NCBI GenBank assembly: GCA_903970385.1
Contig: CAJCIN010000051.1
Coordinates: 1-36,783 of the forward strand
Reading direction: 5' to 3'
DNA: 36,783 nucleotides
From: Rhodospirillales bacterium
GTDB lineage: Bacteria > Vulcanimicrobiota > Vulcanimicrobiia > Vulcanimicrobiales > Vulcanimicrobiaceae
The notes beneath the pieces were generated by a model. The model made no database searches and was not told the origin of the DNA. It worked only from the letters and a program-made list of their open reading frames with translations. Of this stretch, positions 29,121 to 36,783 are shown piece by piece. The translations under genes and the position numbers were made by a program. The stretch's first letter is position 1. Each line of letters starts with the position of its first letter.

Positions 29121-30484
29121 CGTCGCTCGCGCACGCGGCCGTCGACCGTATCCCGCCGAGCAATCTCGAGGCGGAGATGGCGGTCATCGGATCGATCCTC
29201 GTCGATCGCGAGATGATGGCGGCCGTCAGCGAGATCGTCACGCCGCCCGATTTCTACGCGCACGTCCACGAGACGATCTTCCTCGCGCTCGTGCAGTTGT
29301 ACGAAAGCGGCAAACCGCTCGACAAGATCACGCTCGCCGAAGAATTGCGCGCTCGATCGATGCTCGACAACGTGGGCGGCCTGCCGTATCTCACGTCGCT
29401 GATGGATACGGTGCCGACCGCGGCGTCGGCCGAATACTACGCGCAGATCGTGCGCGAGAAATCGGCGCTCCGCGGCCTCATCCACGCGGGAACGCAGATT
29501 ACGCGCATCGGCTTCGAGGGCGAAGAGGACGTCGAGGGCGCGATCGATCGCAGCGAACAGGTCGTGTACGAGGTCGGACGCCGGCAGATGCACGGCGACT
29601 TCTCGCCGATTCGCAAGCTGCTCAAGGGCACGTTCGAGCAGATCGACCGCATGTACCACAGCCGCGGCGATCGCACCGGGCTCACGTCGGGTTTCCGCGA
29701 CATCGACGAGTACACGACGGGCTTCCAACCGGGCAACTTCATCATCTTGGCCGCACGCCCGGCGATGGGCAAGACGTCGATGGCGCTCACGATGGCCGCC
29801 GCCGCAGCGAAAGAAGAACAGAAGCCGATCGCGATCTTTTCGCTCGAGATGACGAACGAAGAACTCGTCACGCGTCTGCTGTGCGGCGAGGCGCGCATCA
29901 ACTCGCTCAACCTGCGCCGCGGCAACATCAAGGACTCGGAGTGGGAGAAGATCTCGAGCGGCATGAGCGTGCTCTCCGAGATGCCGATCTACATCGACGA
30001 CTCGGGCACCGTGACGGTCTCCGAAATTCGCAGCCGCTGCCGCCGGCTGAAATCGGGTGACGGTCTCGCCGCCGTGTTCATCGATTATCTCCAGCTCGTG
30101 CGCCCGTCGGGGACGTCGCGTTCGCAGAACCGCAACGACGAACTCTCGGAGATCTGCCGCACGCTCAAAGCGACGGCGAAGGATCTGCAGATCCCGATCA
30201 TCGCGCTCGCGCAGCTCAACCGCGGCGTGGAATCGCGGAACGAAAAGCGCCCGATGTTGTCGGATTTGCGGGATTCGGGCGCCATCGAGCAAGAAGCCGA
30301 CATGGTCACGTTTCTGTATCGCGATTCGGTGTACAATCCGGAGAGCGCGCCCGAGCCGGACGTTACGGAATTCATCATCGCGAAGAGCCGCCACGGGCCG
30401 ACGGGAACCGTCAAAGTGCGGTTCCTCAAAGAGCATACGCTCTTCGTGCCGTACGGCGATTCGGGACACTACGCGCAGCCCTGA
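29117..30484 (+). CDS. dnaB: Replicative DNA helicase DnaB
   Basis: Hexameric 5'-3' helicase of 455 residues. The N-terminal collar begins IPPSNLEAEMAVIGSIL; the RecA-like domain has Walker A AARPAMGKTSMA (lysine near residue 218), FSLEMTNEELVTRLL, the Walker B VFIDYLQLV and the DnaB signature LSDLRDSGAIEQEADMV. No intein is present and the length is normal. It overlaps the Lon gene start-to-stop and follows the ribosomal genes, a context also seen in several clostridia (family knowledge). Confidence 0.97.
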   Translation: MTSLAHAAVDRIPPSNLEAEMAVIGSILVDREMMAAVSEIVTPPDFYAHVHETIFLALVQLYESGKPLDKITLAEELRARSMLDNVGGLPYLTSLMDTVPTAASAEYYAQIVREKSALRGLIHAGTQITRIGFEGEEDVEGAIDRSEQVVYEVGRRQMHGDFSPIRKLLKGTFEQIDRMYHSRGDRTGLTSGFRDIDEYTTGFQPGNFIILAARPAMGKTSMALTMAAAAAKEEQKPIAIFSLEMTNEELVTRLLCGEARINSLNLRRGNIKDSEWEKISSGMSVLSEMPIYIDDSGTVTVSEIRSRCRRLKSGDGLAAVFIDYLQLVRPSGTSRSQNRNDELSEICRTLKATAKDLQIPIIALAQLNRGVESRNEKRPMLSDLRDSGAIEQEADMVTFLYRDSVYNPESAPEPDVTEFIIAKSRHGPTGTVKVRFLKEHTLFVPYGDSGHYAQP

Positions 30485-30512
30485 TCCTTCCGGAGTTGGG
30501 TAAGAGCGTCGC

Positions 30513-30944
30513 ATGGCGACGAAGAGCAGCACGAAGCCCAAGACGAAACCGACGACCGAGAAGTGGTCGGCGAAAGTGACCGCGACGAGCGATGCGATGG
30601 ACGTGGCCGCTGGAACCTTCAAGCAGCGCAGCGCGAAGAAGATCGCCGAAGCCGTCGAGCACGATGCCGAGAAATCGACGCGCAAGAAAGCCGACAGCTA
30701 CCGGTCCGCGATGTCGGCGTTGACGTTCTACATCAATCGCGCCGGGTCGAATCTCTCGCCCGCTCGGCGTAAGGTCCTCGAGCAGGCCAAGGACGTGCTT
30801 CGCGCCGAGTTCGGCCCCGATTCCGCGAAGCCGGCAGCGAAGAACACGACGCGTAAGGCGAGCGGCGCGAAGAAGACGAGTAAGAAGAAGGCGACGCTAC
30901 GGAAGATCGGTTCGCGGAAGAAGGTTGGGAAAGGACGCGGCTGA
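30513..30944 (+). CDS. DUF3175 protein with basic tail
   Basis: A 143-residue protein. Residues about 17-100 match the DUF3175 pattern (WSAKVTATSDAMDV, KKIAEAVEHDAEKSTR, YRSAMSALTFYINRAG, LSPARRKVLEQAKDVLRAEFG). The N-terminus and especially the last ~40 residues are Lys/Ala/Ser/Thr-rich (KKTSKKKAT, RKKVGKGRG), resembling histone H1-like nucleoid proteins. DNA binding is therefore plausible but not shown. It follows dnaB after 28 nt and its final 48 nt overlap the convergent CPBP gene. Confidence 0.8.
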   Translation: MATKSSTKPKTKPTTEKWSAKVTATSDAMDVAAGTFKQRSAKKIAEAVEHDAEKSTRKKADSYRSAMSALTFYINRAGSNLSPARRKVLEQAKDVLRAEFGPDSAKPAAKNTTRKASGAKKTSKKKATLRKIGSRKKVGKGRG

Positions 30945-31895
30945 CGGACGCGCGCGAAGTAACACGAGCGCCGCGAGCGCGAACGGAAGGGCTCCGAGCA
31001 GCCCGATCGGCGCGTTCAGGACGCCTTCCATCGGTGCGAGCAACACCGTAACGACGGACGCCTGGGCGTTGAGCGCGCCGTGAGCGAGCGTCGACGGCCA
31101 GATGCTGTTCGAGCGTAGGCGAAGCGCGGCGAAGAATGCGCTCATCGCGATACAGAAGATCGTCGTCAGGCCGAGGCCGAGCCAGCGGTGCGTCGGATAG
31201 TTGAGACCGTCGAGAAGAATCAACGGCGCGTGCCAGACGCCCCACACGATGCCCACGGAGACGATCGCCGGCCACGTGCCGATGCGATCGTACAAGCGCG
31301 GAAGCAAATAGCCGCGCCAACCGAACTCTTCGCCGAACGCGAAGATGCCGTTGACGAACGGCGCGATGACGAGCACGGCGGCTCCGATCAGCACGAGTGC
31401 CGACAGGTTCGTGCTTCCGGTCGTCAGCGACGTCGGAGCATCTTTGATGCCGCTTTGACGCGCGAGTGCGAGCATGTTCCCGATCGGATCGACGTGTTGC
31501 ACGTGTGCGGCGAGCGCCAAGGCCGCGCCGACCGCGAGACAGAGCGGCACGACGACGAGTGCGAGGATGGAAGACGGCCGGCCGCCGGTGCGCCAATGCG
31601 TTCCGAGCCCGGCATCGGCGAAGCCTTCGTGCATCAGCGGTCCGCGCACGAGCCATGCTGCGAGCGCGGGGCCGTACATGCCGAGCACCGCGCGAACGAC
31701 GTACGGCACGCCGAACGGGCGCAGACCGATCTCGACGGTCCAACTCGCCGCGAACGCGATCGCGACGAACGCGAAAACTCCCGTCCAGCCGGTGCGCCCG
31801 TGCCGCGGTGCTAGGTCCGTATCGCCTCGAGTTCGATCGTGATCGCGATATCGTTGCCGACGATCGCGGGCGGATAGCCGGGTCCGAGGCCCCAC
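30897..31895 (-). CDS. CPBP-family intramembrane metalloprotease (start unresolved)
   Basis: Multi-pass membrane protein of the CPBP/Abi family, related to Rce1 prenyl-endopeptidases. The motifs are FGEEFGWRGYLLPRL (EExxxR), VWGVWHAPLIL (second His motif) and STLAHGALNA (third). About seven or eight hydrophobic helices are visible. The first helix, GWTGVFAFVAIAFAASW, is typical and lies directly downstream of the yceI stop (31811-31813). No ATG, GTG or TTG exists in frame between the GTG at 31895 (85 nt inside yceI) and the GTG at 31709, which would cut off helix 1. I report the longer version; a non-canonical start near 31770-31810 is equally possible. Confidence 0.8.
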   Translation of the reverse strand: MGPRTRLSARDRRQRYRDHDRTRGDTDLAPRHGRTGWTGVFAFVAIAFAASWTVEIGLRPFGVPYVVRAVLGMYGPALAAWLVRGPLMHEGFADAGLGTHWRTGGRPSSILALVVVPLCLAVGAALALAAHVQHVDPIGNMLALARQSGIKDAPTSLTTGSTNLSALVLIGAAVLVIAPFVNGIFAFGEEFGWRGYLLPRLYDRIGTWPAIVSVGIVWGVWHAPLILLDGLNYPTHRWLGLGLTTIFCIAMSAFFAALRLRSNSIWPSTLAHGALNAQASVVTVLLAPMEGVLNAPIGLLGALPFALAALVLLRARPSAASFPNLLPRTDLP

Positions 31896-32404
31896 ACGGT
31901 GCGGTCGACCGTGCCCGTCGCGGTGTAGCCGACGTGTGTGCGTCCGCGCCCGTCCGTCACCGCGCCCGCGTACTTCGCGAGCAACGTCACCGGATGCGTC
32001 GCCCCGTGGAACGTCAACGTGCCCGCGATCGTCATCGCGTTCTTGTCGCCCGTGATCTTCGTGCTCGCGAATGCCATCGTCGGATAGTGCGCGACGTCGA
32101 ACCAATGATCGGAACGAAGATCGGCATCGCGGTCCGCCTCCTTCGTGTCGATGGTCGAGAGGTCGAGGTCCGCTTTCGCGGACGTGAGCGTGTCGGCCGG
32201 ACCGATCGCGATCGTCGCACTCTTCACGGCGATCGTTCCGCTCACCGTCGTCAGCGTCAGATGCTTCGTACTGAAATTCGCGCTCGTGTGCGCGGGATCG
32301 ACCGTCACGTCGGCGCGGACGACCGTCGGCATCACGAGCGCGGATACGGCGGCCGCCATCGCGCTGTAGAAAATACGGCGAAAGAGGGTGGACGAGTGAT
32401 GCAC
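31811..32404 (-). CDS. YceI-family periplasmic lipid-binding-like protein
   Basis: A 197-residue protein from the GTG at 32404. Residues 1-31 are a Sec signal peptide (basic FRR, hydrophobic core, cleavage after VRA). The lipocalin-like YceI domain follows: DPAHTSANFSTKHLTLTTV, DLSTIDTKEADRDADLRSDHWFD, YPTMAFASTKITG and LTFHGATHPVTL. Family members bind isoprenoid-like lipids in the periplasm, and a polyprenyl ligand is likely. It is followed immediately by the CPBP protease. SD support for the GTG is weak. Confidence 0.9.
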   Translation of the reverse strand: MHHSSTLFRRIFYSAMAAAVSALVMPTVVRADVTVDPAHTSANFSTKHLTLTTVSGTIAVKSATIAIGPADTLTSAKADLDLSTIDTKEADRDADLRSDHWFDVAHYPTMAFASTKITGDKNAMTIAGTLTFHGATHPVTLLAKYAGAVTDGRGRTHVGYTATGTVDRTVWGLGPGYPPAIVGNDIAITIELEAIRT

Positions 32405-32502
32405 GCGAGGTGACTCCGTTCGGCGAGACGCGAGGCGTCCCGAAAGGGCCGCCCGTGACGGAAACGTTTCGAGGGTCCGCGATGTTTCGCGCTCGCGCGC
32501 TT

Positions 32503-33999
32503 CTAACGCGTTCTCAGCCATGTCCCATCCGCCGTCGTCGTTGCGGTCGCGTAGTCGCGAGCGAGCAACGCCGCGATGGCGGGCGCGTCGCGCGCGAGCA
32601 AGCCGTCCGCGTACGCACCGAGCACGAATACCGCGGCAGGGCGAGTCGAACGCAGTTCGCCGTTCAGGCGATCCCACATCGGCGGCGTGTACAACTGGAG
32701 CGCCCATCCGTTCATCGCGACGGCTTGCCCGCGCTCGCCGAGCACGTAGATCAGCGGGTTGCCGAACACGTACACGTCGCTACGATGGTTCGTTGCTCGA
32801 AGGAACGCCGCGTCCCGCGCCGCTTGCGCGTACTCGGGGCTCGACACCGCGCGATACCGCTCGAGCCGTTCGGCGGATGCGTAGGGTCGCTCGCGAGCCA
32901 CGCGTATCGCGTCGTCGATCGCGCCCTGCGGAAGCGGGACGGCAACGTACGCGGCGACGCCGCACAAGCCGAGCCACGCGAGGCCGGCGAAGCCGCTCGA
33001 CCGGACGCGACGCGCGACCGCTGCGAGCGCGCACGTCGCGAGCACGCCGAGCGGCGGCAGCAACAACAGGAAATGATATTGCCACCAGGAGTCGCTCTGT
33101 ACGACGATCGTGATCGCGGCGACGAGGAGCCAGACGAGCGACACGATGCGCCACGTCCGCGTTCCGGCGTCATGGACGAAGATGCCGACGAGCGCGAGAA
33201 AGACGATCCCGCGAAAATAGAGGACGAATCGCAGCGCGCTGTCGGCGAGCCGCGCGATCGGCGCATGCGTGGGCGACGCGACGAGTTCGAACGGAAGGAT
33301 GAAAAACGTTTGCACGACGCCACGGGCGACTCCGAAATAGAGCGCATACGCGGCGAACGCCGCGATCGGCACGCACGCACCGACGCACCAAGCGGCGACG
33401 AACGCGCCGGCGCTTCGAGTATTGAGGTTACGACGATAGATCGCGAGCGCCGCCAGCGTGACCGCGACGGCGATCCCGACGAACAGCAGCTTGAAGAGGA
33501 TCGCAATCCCCGCCGCGATGCCGGACGAAAAGGCGAGGGAGCGCCGATGCCGGTCGCTTCCGAGGGCGGCGATGGCGCACCAGGCCGTGCAGAAGAGCGG
33601 CAGACCAACGAGTTCCTCGACCTGCAGCAGATGCCACGGCGAGCTACCCGCGAAGTATGCGCCGACGACGGCGATCGGACCGAACGCGGCCCAACGCGCG
33701 TCGTCGAGCGCGTCGCGCAATGCGAAGACGATCGCGATCGAGAACGCGAGTTGCCACACGACGTCCGCAACGTGCGAACCGATCTGTGTGAAACCGAAGA
33801 GCGAGCCGCCCGCGAGGAAGAACGCGAAGATCGCGGGCTGCTTGATGTCCCAAAAATCGCGATACAGAACGGCGCCCGCGTGCAGCTTCTCAGCCGCGAC
33901 GAGAAAGAGCGCCTGATCGCCCGAGAACGGTTCGAAGACGCGCGCGCAGCCGAGGAGCGTGACGAACGCGATACTCGCGATCGCCGCTCGTGCGACGTT
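32503..33999 (-). CDS. GT-C type membrane protein (ArnT/PMT-like), start unresolved
   Basis: A polytopic protein of about 498 residues with around ten hydrophobic helices and a soluble C-terminal domain (from about VPLPQGAIDDAIRVA). The first extracytoplasmic loop after helix 1 carries FSGDQALFLVAAEKLHAG and VLYRDFWDIKQP, the acidic-loop arrangement of GT-C glycosyltransferases that use polyprenyl-phosphate sugars. It is therefore a likely membrane glycosyltransferase. The helix 1 frame opens right at the stop of the preceding gene (TAA, 33998-34000), yet no ATG, GTG or TTG occurs in frame for over 150 nt upstream; the first one downstream (a GTG near 33760) would remove the conserved loop. 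The reported right end is the frame boundary, not a proven start. Confidence 0.7.
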   Translation of the reverse strand, partial: NVARAAIASIAFVTLLGCARVFEPFSGDQALFLVAAEKLHAGAVLYRDFWDIKQPAIFAFFLAGGSLFGFTQIGSHVADVVWQLAFSIAIVFALRDALDDARWAAFGPIAVVGAYFAGSSPWHLLQVEELVGLPLFCTAWCAIAALGSDRHRRSLAFSSGIAAGIAILFKLLFVGIAVAVTLAALAIYRRNLNTRSAGAFVAAWCVGACVPIAAFAAYALYFGVARGVVQTFFILPFELVASPTHAPIARLADSALRFVLYFRGIVFLALVGIFVHDAGTRTWRIVSLVWLLVAAITIVVQSDSWWQYHFLLLLPPLGVLATCALAAVARRVRSSGFAGLAWLGLCGVAAYVAVPLPQGAIDDAIRVARERPYASAERLERYRAVSSPEYAQAARDAAFLRATNHRSDVYVFGNPLIYVLGERGQAVAMNGWALQLYTPPMWDRLNGELRSTRPAAVFVLGAYADGLLARDAPAIAALLARDYATATTTADGTWLRTR

Positions 34000-34552
34000 A
34001 CCCGACCGTTGCGGAGGCGAGCTCGTGCATCTCCGGATCGCCGATGCCGTGCTGCAAGTACGAGCGCGAGAGATGCACGTATTCCGGGCCGGCTGCCTCG
34101 ACCCACCACACCGCTCCGCCTTCGAGCTTCTTCTTGACGACGGCCGGCGCTCCGGCAGCGACCGTTTCGGGCGGGATCTTCGCACCGGCTGCGACGACGC
34201 TTCCGGCGCCGATCAAGGAACGCGATCCGACCGTCGCGCCGTTGAGCACCGTCGCGTTGGTGCCGATCAGCGCGCCGCGCTCGATCGTACAATCCTCGAG
34301 CACCGCGCAGTGCCCGATCGTCACGTCTTCGCCGATGATGGTTCGATTGTTCTCCGACACGTGGAGGACGGCGTTATCCTGAACGTTCGCGCGCGCGCCG
34401 ATGCGGATCGGACCGTTGTCGCCGCGGACGACCGTTCCGAACCAAATGCTCGCCTCGGCGCCGACCTCGACGTCACCGATGAGGACCGCCGTGGGAGCCA
34501 CGAAAGCCGTCGGGTGCACGGTCGGCGTCTTGCCATTGTATTCGATGATCAT
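33998..34552 (-). CDS. Gamma-carbonic-anhydrase-fold protein (left-handed beta helix)
   Basis: A 184-residue hexapeptide-repeat protein of the CamH/YrdA/PaaY group. The core reads VVRGDNGPIRIGARANVQDNAVLH, as in gamma-class carbonic anhydrases. His64 and His81 (TIGHCAVLEDC) are in zinc-ligand positions, but the third ligand, His of the usual GHxxxLHGC, is replaced by Glu86 (LEDC). IGTNATVLNGATV replaces the usual IGMGA. Carbonic anhydrase activity is therefore doubtful; a structural or altered-metal role is possible. The ATG at 34552 has GAGGAG upstream, and TAGAAT (34591-34586) could be its -10. Confidence 0.88.
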   Translation of the reverse strand: MIIEYNGKTPTVHPTAFVAPTAVLIGDVEVGAEASIWFGTVVRGDNGPIRIGARANVQDNAVLHVSENNRTIIGEDVTIGHCAVLEDCTIERGALIGTNATVLNGATVGSRSLIGAGSVVAAGAKIPPETVAAGAPAVVKKKLEGGAVWWVEAAGPEYVHLSRSYLQHGIGDPEMHELASATVG

Positions 34553-34611
34553 GCGCGCTCCTCGGCGAAGTGTCGGACGGTGGCCATTCTAAACGGCGCG
34601 GACGGTCCCTC

Positions 34612-34869
34612 GTGAGCGGGCACCGCCACCAGACCCCGCTACGCGGGACGAAGGCGATTCCGCGGCCGCCCGCCGAGCGAGGCGACTACACCGCCGTCAA
34701 TTATCGCTATGCCGGCGAGACGGGTCACATCCACGAGGTCGTCACGATCGCCGGGAAGCAGCTGGCGAAGGTCGGTTTCGACGACCGCAAGATCGTCTAC
34801 TATCTTCTCGAAGATCTCGAGCTCGACGCAGCGGCGCCACGCGGCACGTTCCACGATAAGGCGCCCTAA
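34612..34869 (+). CDS. Small protein of unknown function
   Basis: Eighty-five residues from the GTG at 34612 (another GTG in frame at 34570). The first ~35 residues are basic and Pro-rich (HRHQTPLRGTKAIPRPPAE); the rest is a compact mixed alpha/beta-looking segment (NYRYAGETGHIHEVVTIAG, DDRKIVYYLLEDLELD). No signal peptide or membrane helix. I do not recognise it. It precedes the HD-domain gene by 28 nt and may be cotranscribed. Confidence 0.55.
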   Translation: MSGHRHQTPLRGTKAIPRPPAERGDYTAVNYRYAGETGHIHEVVTIAGKQLAKVGFDDRKIVYYLLEDLELDAAAPRGTFHDKAP

Positions 34870-34897
34870 CCGCGGCAACGCGAAAGAGGACGAACGT

Positions 34898-35485
34898 ATG
34901 GCAGAAGTCTCGACCGAGGAACGCGCGGCGTTTCACGAGATGACCTCCGGCACCGCGACGGACTGGCAGCGCATCGGCGCGTCGTTCGCACCGTTCGCGA
35001 AGGCGCTGCCCGACCGGATGCTCGAGCATCTGCGCGCGCTCGGCGGCGATTACGGCGGCTACGCCATCGATCGCTTCCATCACTCGCTGCAGACGGCGAC
35101 GCGCGCGCACCGCGACGGTCGCGACGAAGAATACGTGGTCTGCGCGCTCCTGCACGATATCGGCGATCTGCTCGGACCGTACAACCACGCGGACATCGCG
35201 GCCTCGATGCTCAAGCCGTTCATCAGCGAGAAGAACCACTGGATGCTCGAGCATCACGGCATCTTCCAAGGCTACTATTTCTTCCACTATCTCGGGCTCG
35301 ACCGGAACATGCGCGACCGGTTCCGAGATCACGAGTGGTACGCCTACACGCTCGAGTTTTGCGACAAGTACGATCAGAACTCGTTCGATCCGGAGTACGA
35401 CACGCTGCCGCTCGAGACGTTCGAACCGATGGTCCGCCGCGTGCTCGCGACGCCGAAGCGGTCGATCTACCTCGCAGAAGCCTGA
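34898..35485 (+). CDS. HD-domain protein, PhnZ/MIOX-like
   Basis: A 195-residue all-helical metal-binding protein. Candidate ligands in order: His61/62 (FHHSLQTA), His86-Asp87 (LLHDIGDLLG), His97 (YNHADIA), His119/120 (LEHHGIFQG) and Asp156/159 (FCDKYDQNSFDP). This His..HD..His..His..Asp pattern with a closing D-x-x-D fits HD proteins of the PhnZ/TmpB/myo-inositol oxygenase type, which hold a diiron centre, as well as plain phosphohydrolases. An AGAGGA SD precedes the ATG at 34898. The DUF2252 gene follows in the same direction. No phosphonate genes are seen, so the substrate is open. Confidence 0.8.
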   Translation: MAEVSTEERAAFHEMTSGTATDWQRIGASFAPFAKALPDRMLEHLRALGGDYGGYAIDRFHHSLQTATRAHRDGRDEEYVVCALLHDIGDLLGPYNHADIAASMLKPFISEKNHWMLEHHGIFQGYYFFHYLGLDRNMRDRFRDHEWYAYTLEFCDKYDQNSFDPEYDTLPLETFEPMVRRVLATPKRSIYLAEA

Positions 35486-35498
35486 CGCCGTCTCGTCG

Positions 35499-35521
35499 CG
35501 CGCCGCCGGAAAGGCGGCGCG
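35499..35521 (+). other. Strong GC hairpin between the HD gene and DUF2252
   Basis: A 9-bp stem (35499-35507 with 35513-35521) with a GGAAA loop. No U-run follows, so it is not a classical terminator. If DUF2252 translation begins near the HD stop codon, as family similarity suggests, this hairpin lies within coding sequence. Confidence 0.5.
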
Positions 35522-35549
35522 TCGTACGGCGCCGCGATCGTCGCACGCC

Positions 35550-36783
35550 GTGTGGGAGGCGCCCGAACATCGGCCGGATCCCGTCGCGCTCCTCGAACGT
35601 GACGACGAAGGCCGGCTGCCGGAGCTCTTGCCGATCCGGTACGACCGGATGCTGCAATCGCCGTTCGCGTTTTATCGCGGCGCGGCGTCGATCATGGCGA
35701 GCGATCTGCAGTCGACGCCGGCGTCCGGCATCGCGACGCAGATCTGCGGCGACGCGCATCTCCTGAACTTCGGCGCGTTCGCGACGGCCGAACGCCGGTT
35801 CGTCTTCGACGTGAACGACTTCGACGAGACGACGGCGGGCGCGTGGGAATGGGACGTCAAACGTCTCGCGACGAGCTTCGCGATCGCCGCACGTCATCTC
35901 GGCTTTCGCGCTCGCGATGCGCGAGCCGCCGTGCTCGCGAGCGTGCGAAGCTATCGGGAGCGCACGAACGCGTATGCCGATACCGGCGTCCTGGACGTCT
36001 GGTACGCGCGGATCGACGAAGACGTCGTCGCGGGGCTCGTGGCGGGGTCTCGCTCCGCGAGTTTCGGGGCGCCGCGCGATAACGACGCACACGTGTGGCC
36101 GACGCTCGCGCGGTCGCCGGACGGTGCCGTCACGGTTGCCGACAAGCCGCCGCACGTCTTTCACCCGCCGGATGCGGCCGCATACGAAGACCACGTGCGC
36201 GGCTTGTTCCGCGCCTACGCGCGCTCGTTGTCGACGGAACGCCGCCGGCTCTTCGAGCGCTATCGCTTCGTCGATGCGGCGTACAAGGTCGTCGGCGTCG
36301 GGAGCGTCGGGACGCGCTGTTCGGTCGCGCTGTTCGTCGCGAACGAAAGCGACGGTAACGATACGCTCTGGCTCCAAACGAAAGAGGCGCGCGCGTCGGT
36401 GTACGAGCGCTATGCCGCGACGACGGCAGCGAATCACGGCGAGCGCGTCGTAGTCGGGCAGCGGCTCCTGCAGACGTCGAGCGACATCTTCCTCGGCTGG
36501 GCCCTAGCCGACAACGGGCGCGCGTTCTACGTGCGCCAGTTGCACGACATGAAGACGAGTCCGAACGTCGACGCGATGACGCCCCGCGTCCTCGAGAGCT
36601 ACGCTACCGCGTGCGGTTGGGCGCTCGCGCGCGCACACGCTCGCGCCGGCGGCCAGGCTCGCGAGGTCTCCGGATATCTCGGCCGGAGCGCGGCGTTCGA
36701 TCTCGCGATCGCGCGGTTTGCGGAGACGTATGCCGACCAGAACGAGCGCGACTACGAAGCGCTCGTCGCGGCCCGCGCGGCCG
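35550..36783 (+). CDS. DUF2252 family protein (3' end beyond window; start unresolved)
   Basis: A kinase-fold-like family of unknown function. Visible family blocks: LPELLPIRYDRMLQSPFAFY, RGAASIMASDL, CGDAHLLNFGAFAT, FDVNDFDETTAGAWEWDVKR and, later, YKVVGVGSVGTRC and FYVRQLHDMK. GDAH and DVNDFDE recall phosphotransferase active-site loops. From the GTG at 35550 it has 411 residues before the edge. Homologues normally begin with a PRSxHAxW segment; here GKAARRTAPRSSHA lies in frame just upstream of that GTG, so the true start is probably near 35490, where no ATG/GTG/TTG exists. It is co-directional with the HD gene. Confidence 0.85.
   Translation, partial: MWEAPEHRPDPVALLERDDEGRLPELLPIRYDRMLQSPFAFYRGAASIMASDLQSTPASGIATQICGDAHLLNFGAFATAERRFVFDVNDFDETTAGAWEWDVKRLATSFAIAARHLGFRARDARAAVLASVRSYRERTNAYADTGVLDVWYARIDEDVVAGLVAGSRSASFGAPRDNDAHVWPTLARSPDGAVTVADKPPHVFHPPDAAAYEDHVRGLFRAYARSLSTERRRLFERYRFVDAAYKVVGVGSVGTRCSVALFVANESDGNDTLWLQTKEARASVYERYAATTAANHGERVVVGQRLLQTSSDIFLGWALADNGRAFYVRQLHDMKTSPNVDAMTPRVLESYATACGWALARAHARAGGQAREVSGYLGRSAAFDLAIARFAETYADQNERDYEALVAARAA

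Noticed and set aside
32410-34137. 575-residue plus-strand open frame
   Set aside because: Antisense to the GT-C gene; highly charged Arg/Glu/Asp shadow composition without motifs.
1-36783. Mobile element, prophage, toxin-antitoxin or defence island
   Set aside because: No transposase, integrase, restriction, toxin or phage proteins were recognised; content is mainly housekeeping and metabolic.
1-36783. tRNA or rRNA genes in the gaps
   Set aside because: Gaps are short and no cloverleaf with a T-loop GGTTCGA-type motif was found by eye; tRNAscan would settle it.

Overview
This is a gene-dense, high-GC stretch of a bacterial chromosome. It is a mostly housekeeping region with short intergenic gaps, many 1-4 nt stop/start overlaps and frequent GTG or TTG starts. 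The mix of diderm-style signal peptides, a Tat component, clostridia-like order around rplI-lon-dnaB and codon use strongly biased to G/C at third positions suggests an uncultivated lineage such as Candidatus Eremiobacterota. That placement is an inference from gene content and style, not from a phylogenetic test.

Left part (1-14,000). A truncated enoyl-CoA hydratase gene is divergent from an acyl-CoA synthetase. A secreted PNGase A-type peptide:N-glycanase follows. A two-cysteine OxyR is divergent from a transsulfuration-type PLP enzyme, across a 204 nt gap with strong secondary structure. The PLP gene overlaps the first gene of a complete ribose-type ABC importer (lipoprotein, double ATPase, permease), and a secreted FAD oxidoreductase comes next. 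On the minus strand an APC amino-acid permease, a 71-residue two-helix protein and a membrane-anchored Usp protein are chained by 4 nt overlaps.

Centre (14,000-23,400). On the minus strand trmD-rplS-lepB-lepB-rbgA-rnhB-yraN forms a compact translation/secretion cluster with tandem signal peptidases. A TPR protein, an unrecognised 164-residue protein and a TatA-like protein follow. Then come rplU-prp without rpmA, a guanidino-hydrolase of the DDAH/arginine dihydrolase type, and glnA, whose upstream region carries tandem hairpin-rich repeats.

Right part (23,400-36,783). A membrane-anchored alpha/beta hydrolase, an MDR-family NADPH reductase and a small methyltransferase precede the plus-strand block rpsR-rplI-lon-dnaB-DUF3175, which has a hairpin-rich leader. 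The rest holds a CPBP protease, YceI, a GT-C type membrane protein, a gamma-carbonic-anhydrase-fold protein, an HD-domain protein and a DUF2252 gene cut by the right edge.

There is no CRISPR array, prophage, insertion sequence, rRNA or tRNA that I can see. Most interesting for follow-up are: (1) the structured leader plus PLP enzyme coupled to a sugar-type importer; (2) three downstream genes of same-strand pairs whose conserved N-termini begin at the upstream stop codon with no ATG/GTG/TTG; (3) an apparently leaderless rplU promoter; (4) an RbgA GTPase with a degenerate G4 motif; (5) a gamma-CA-like protein lacking one zinc histidine; (6) a bacterial PNGase A.
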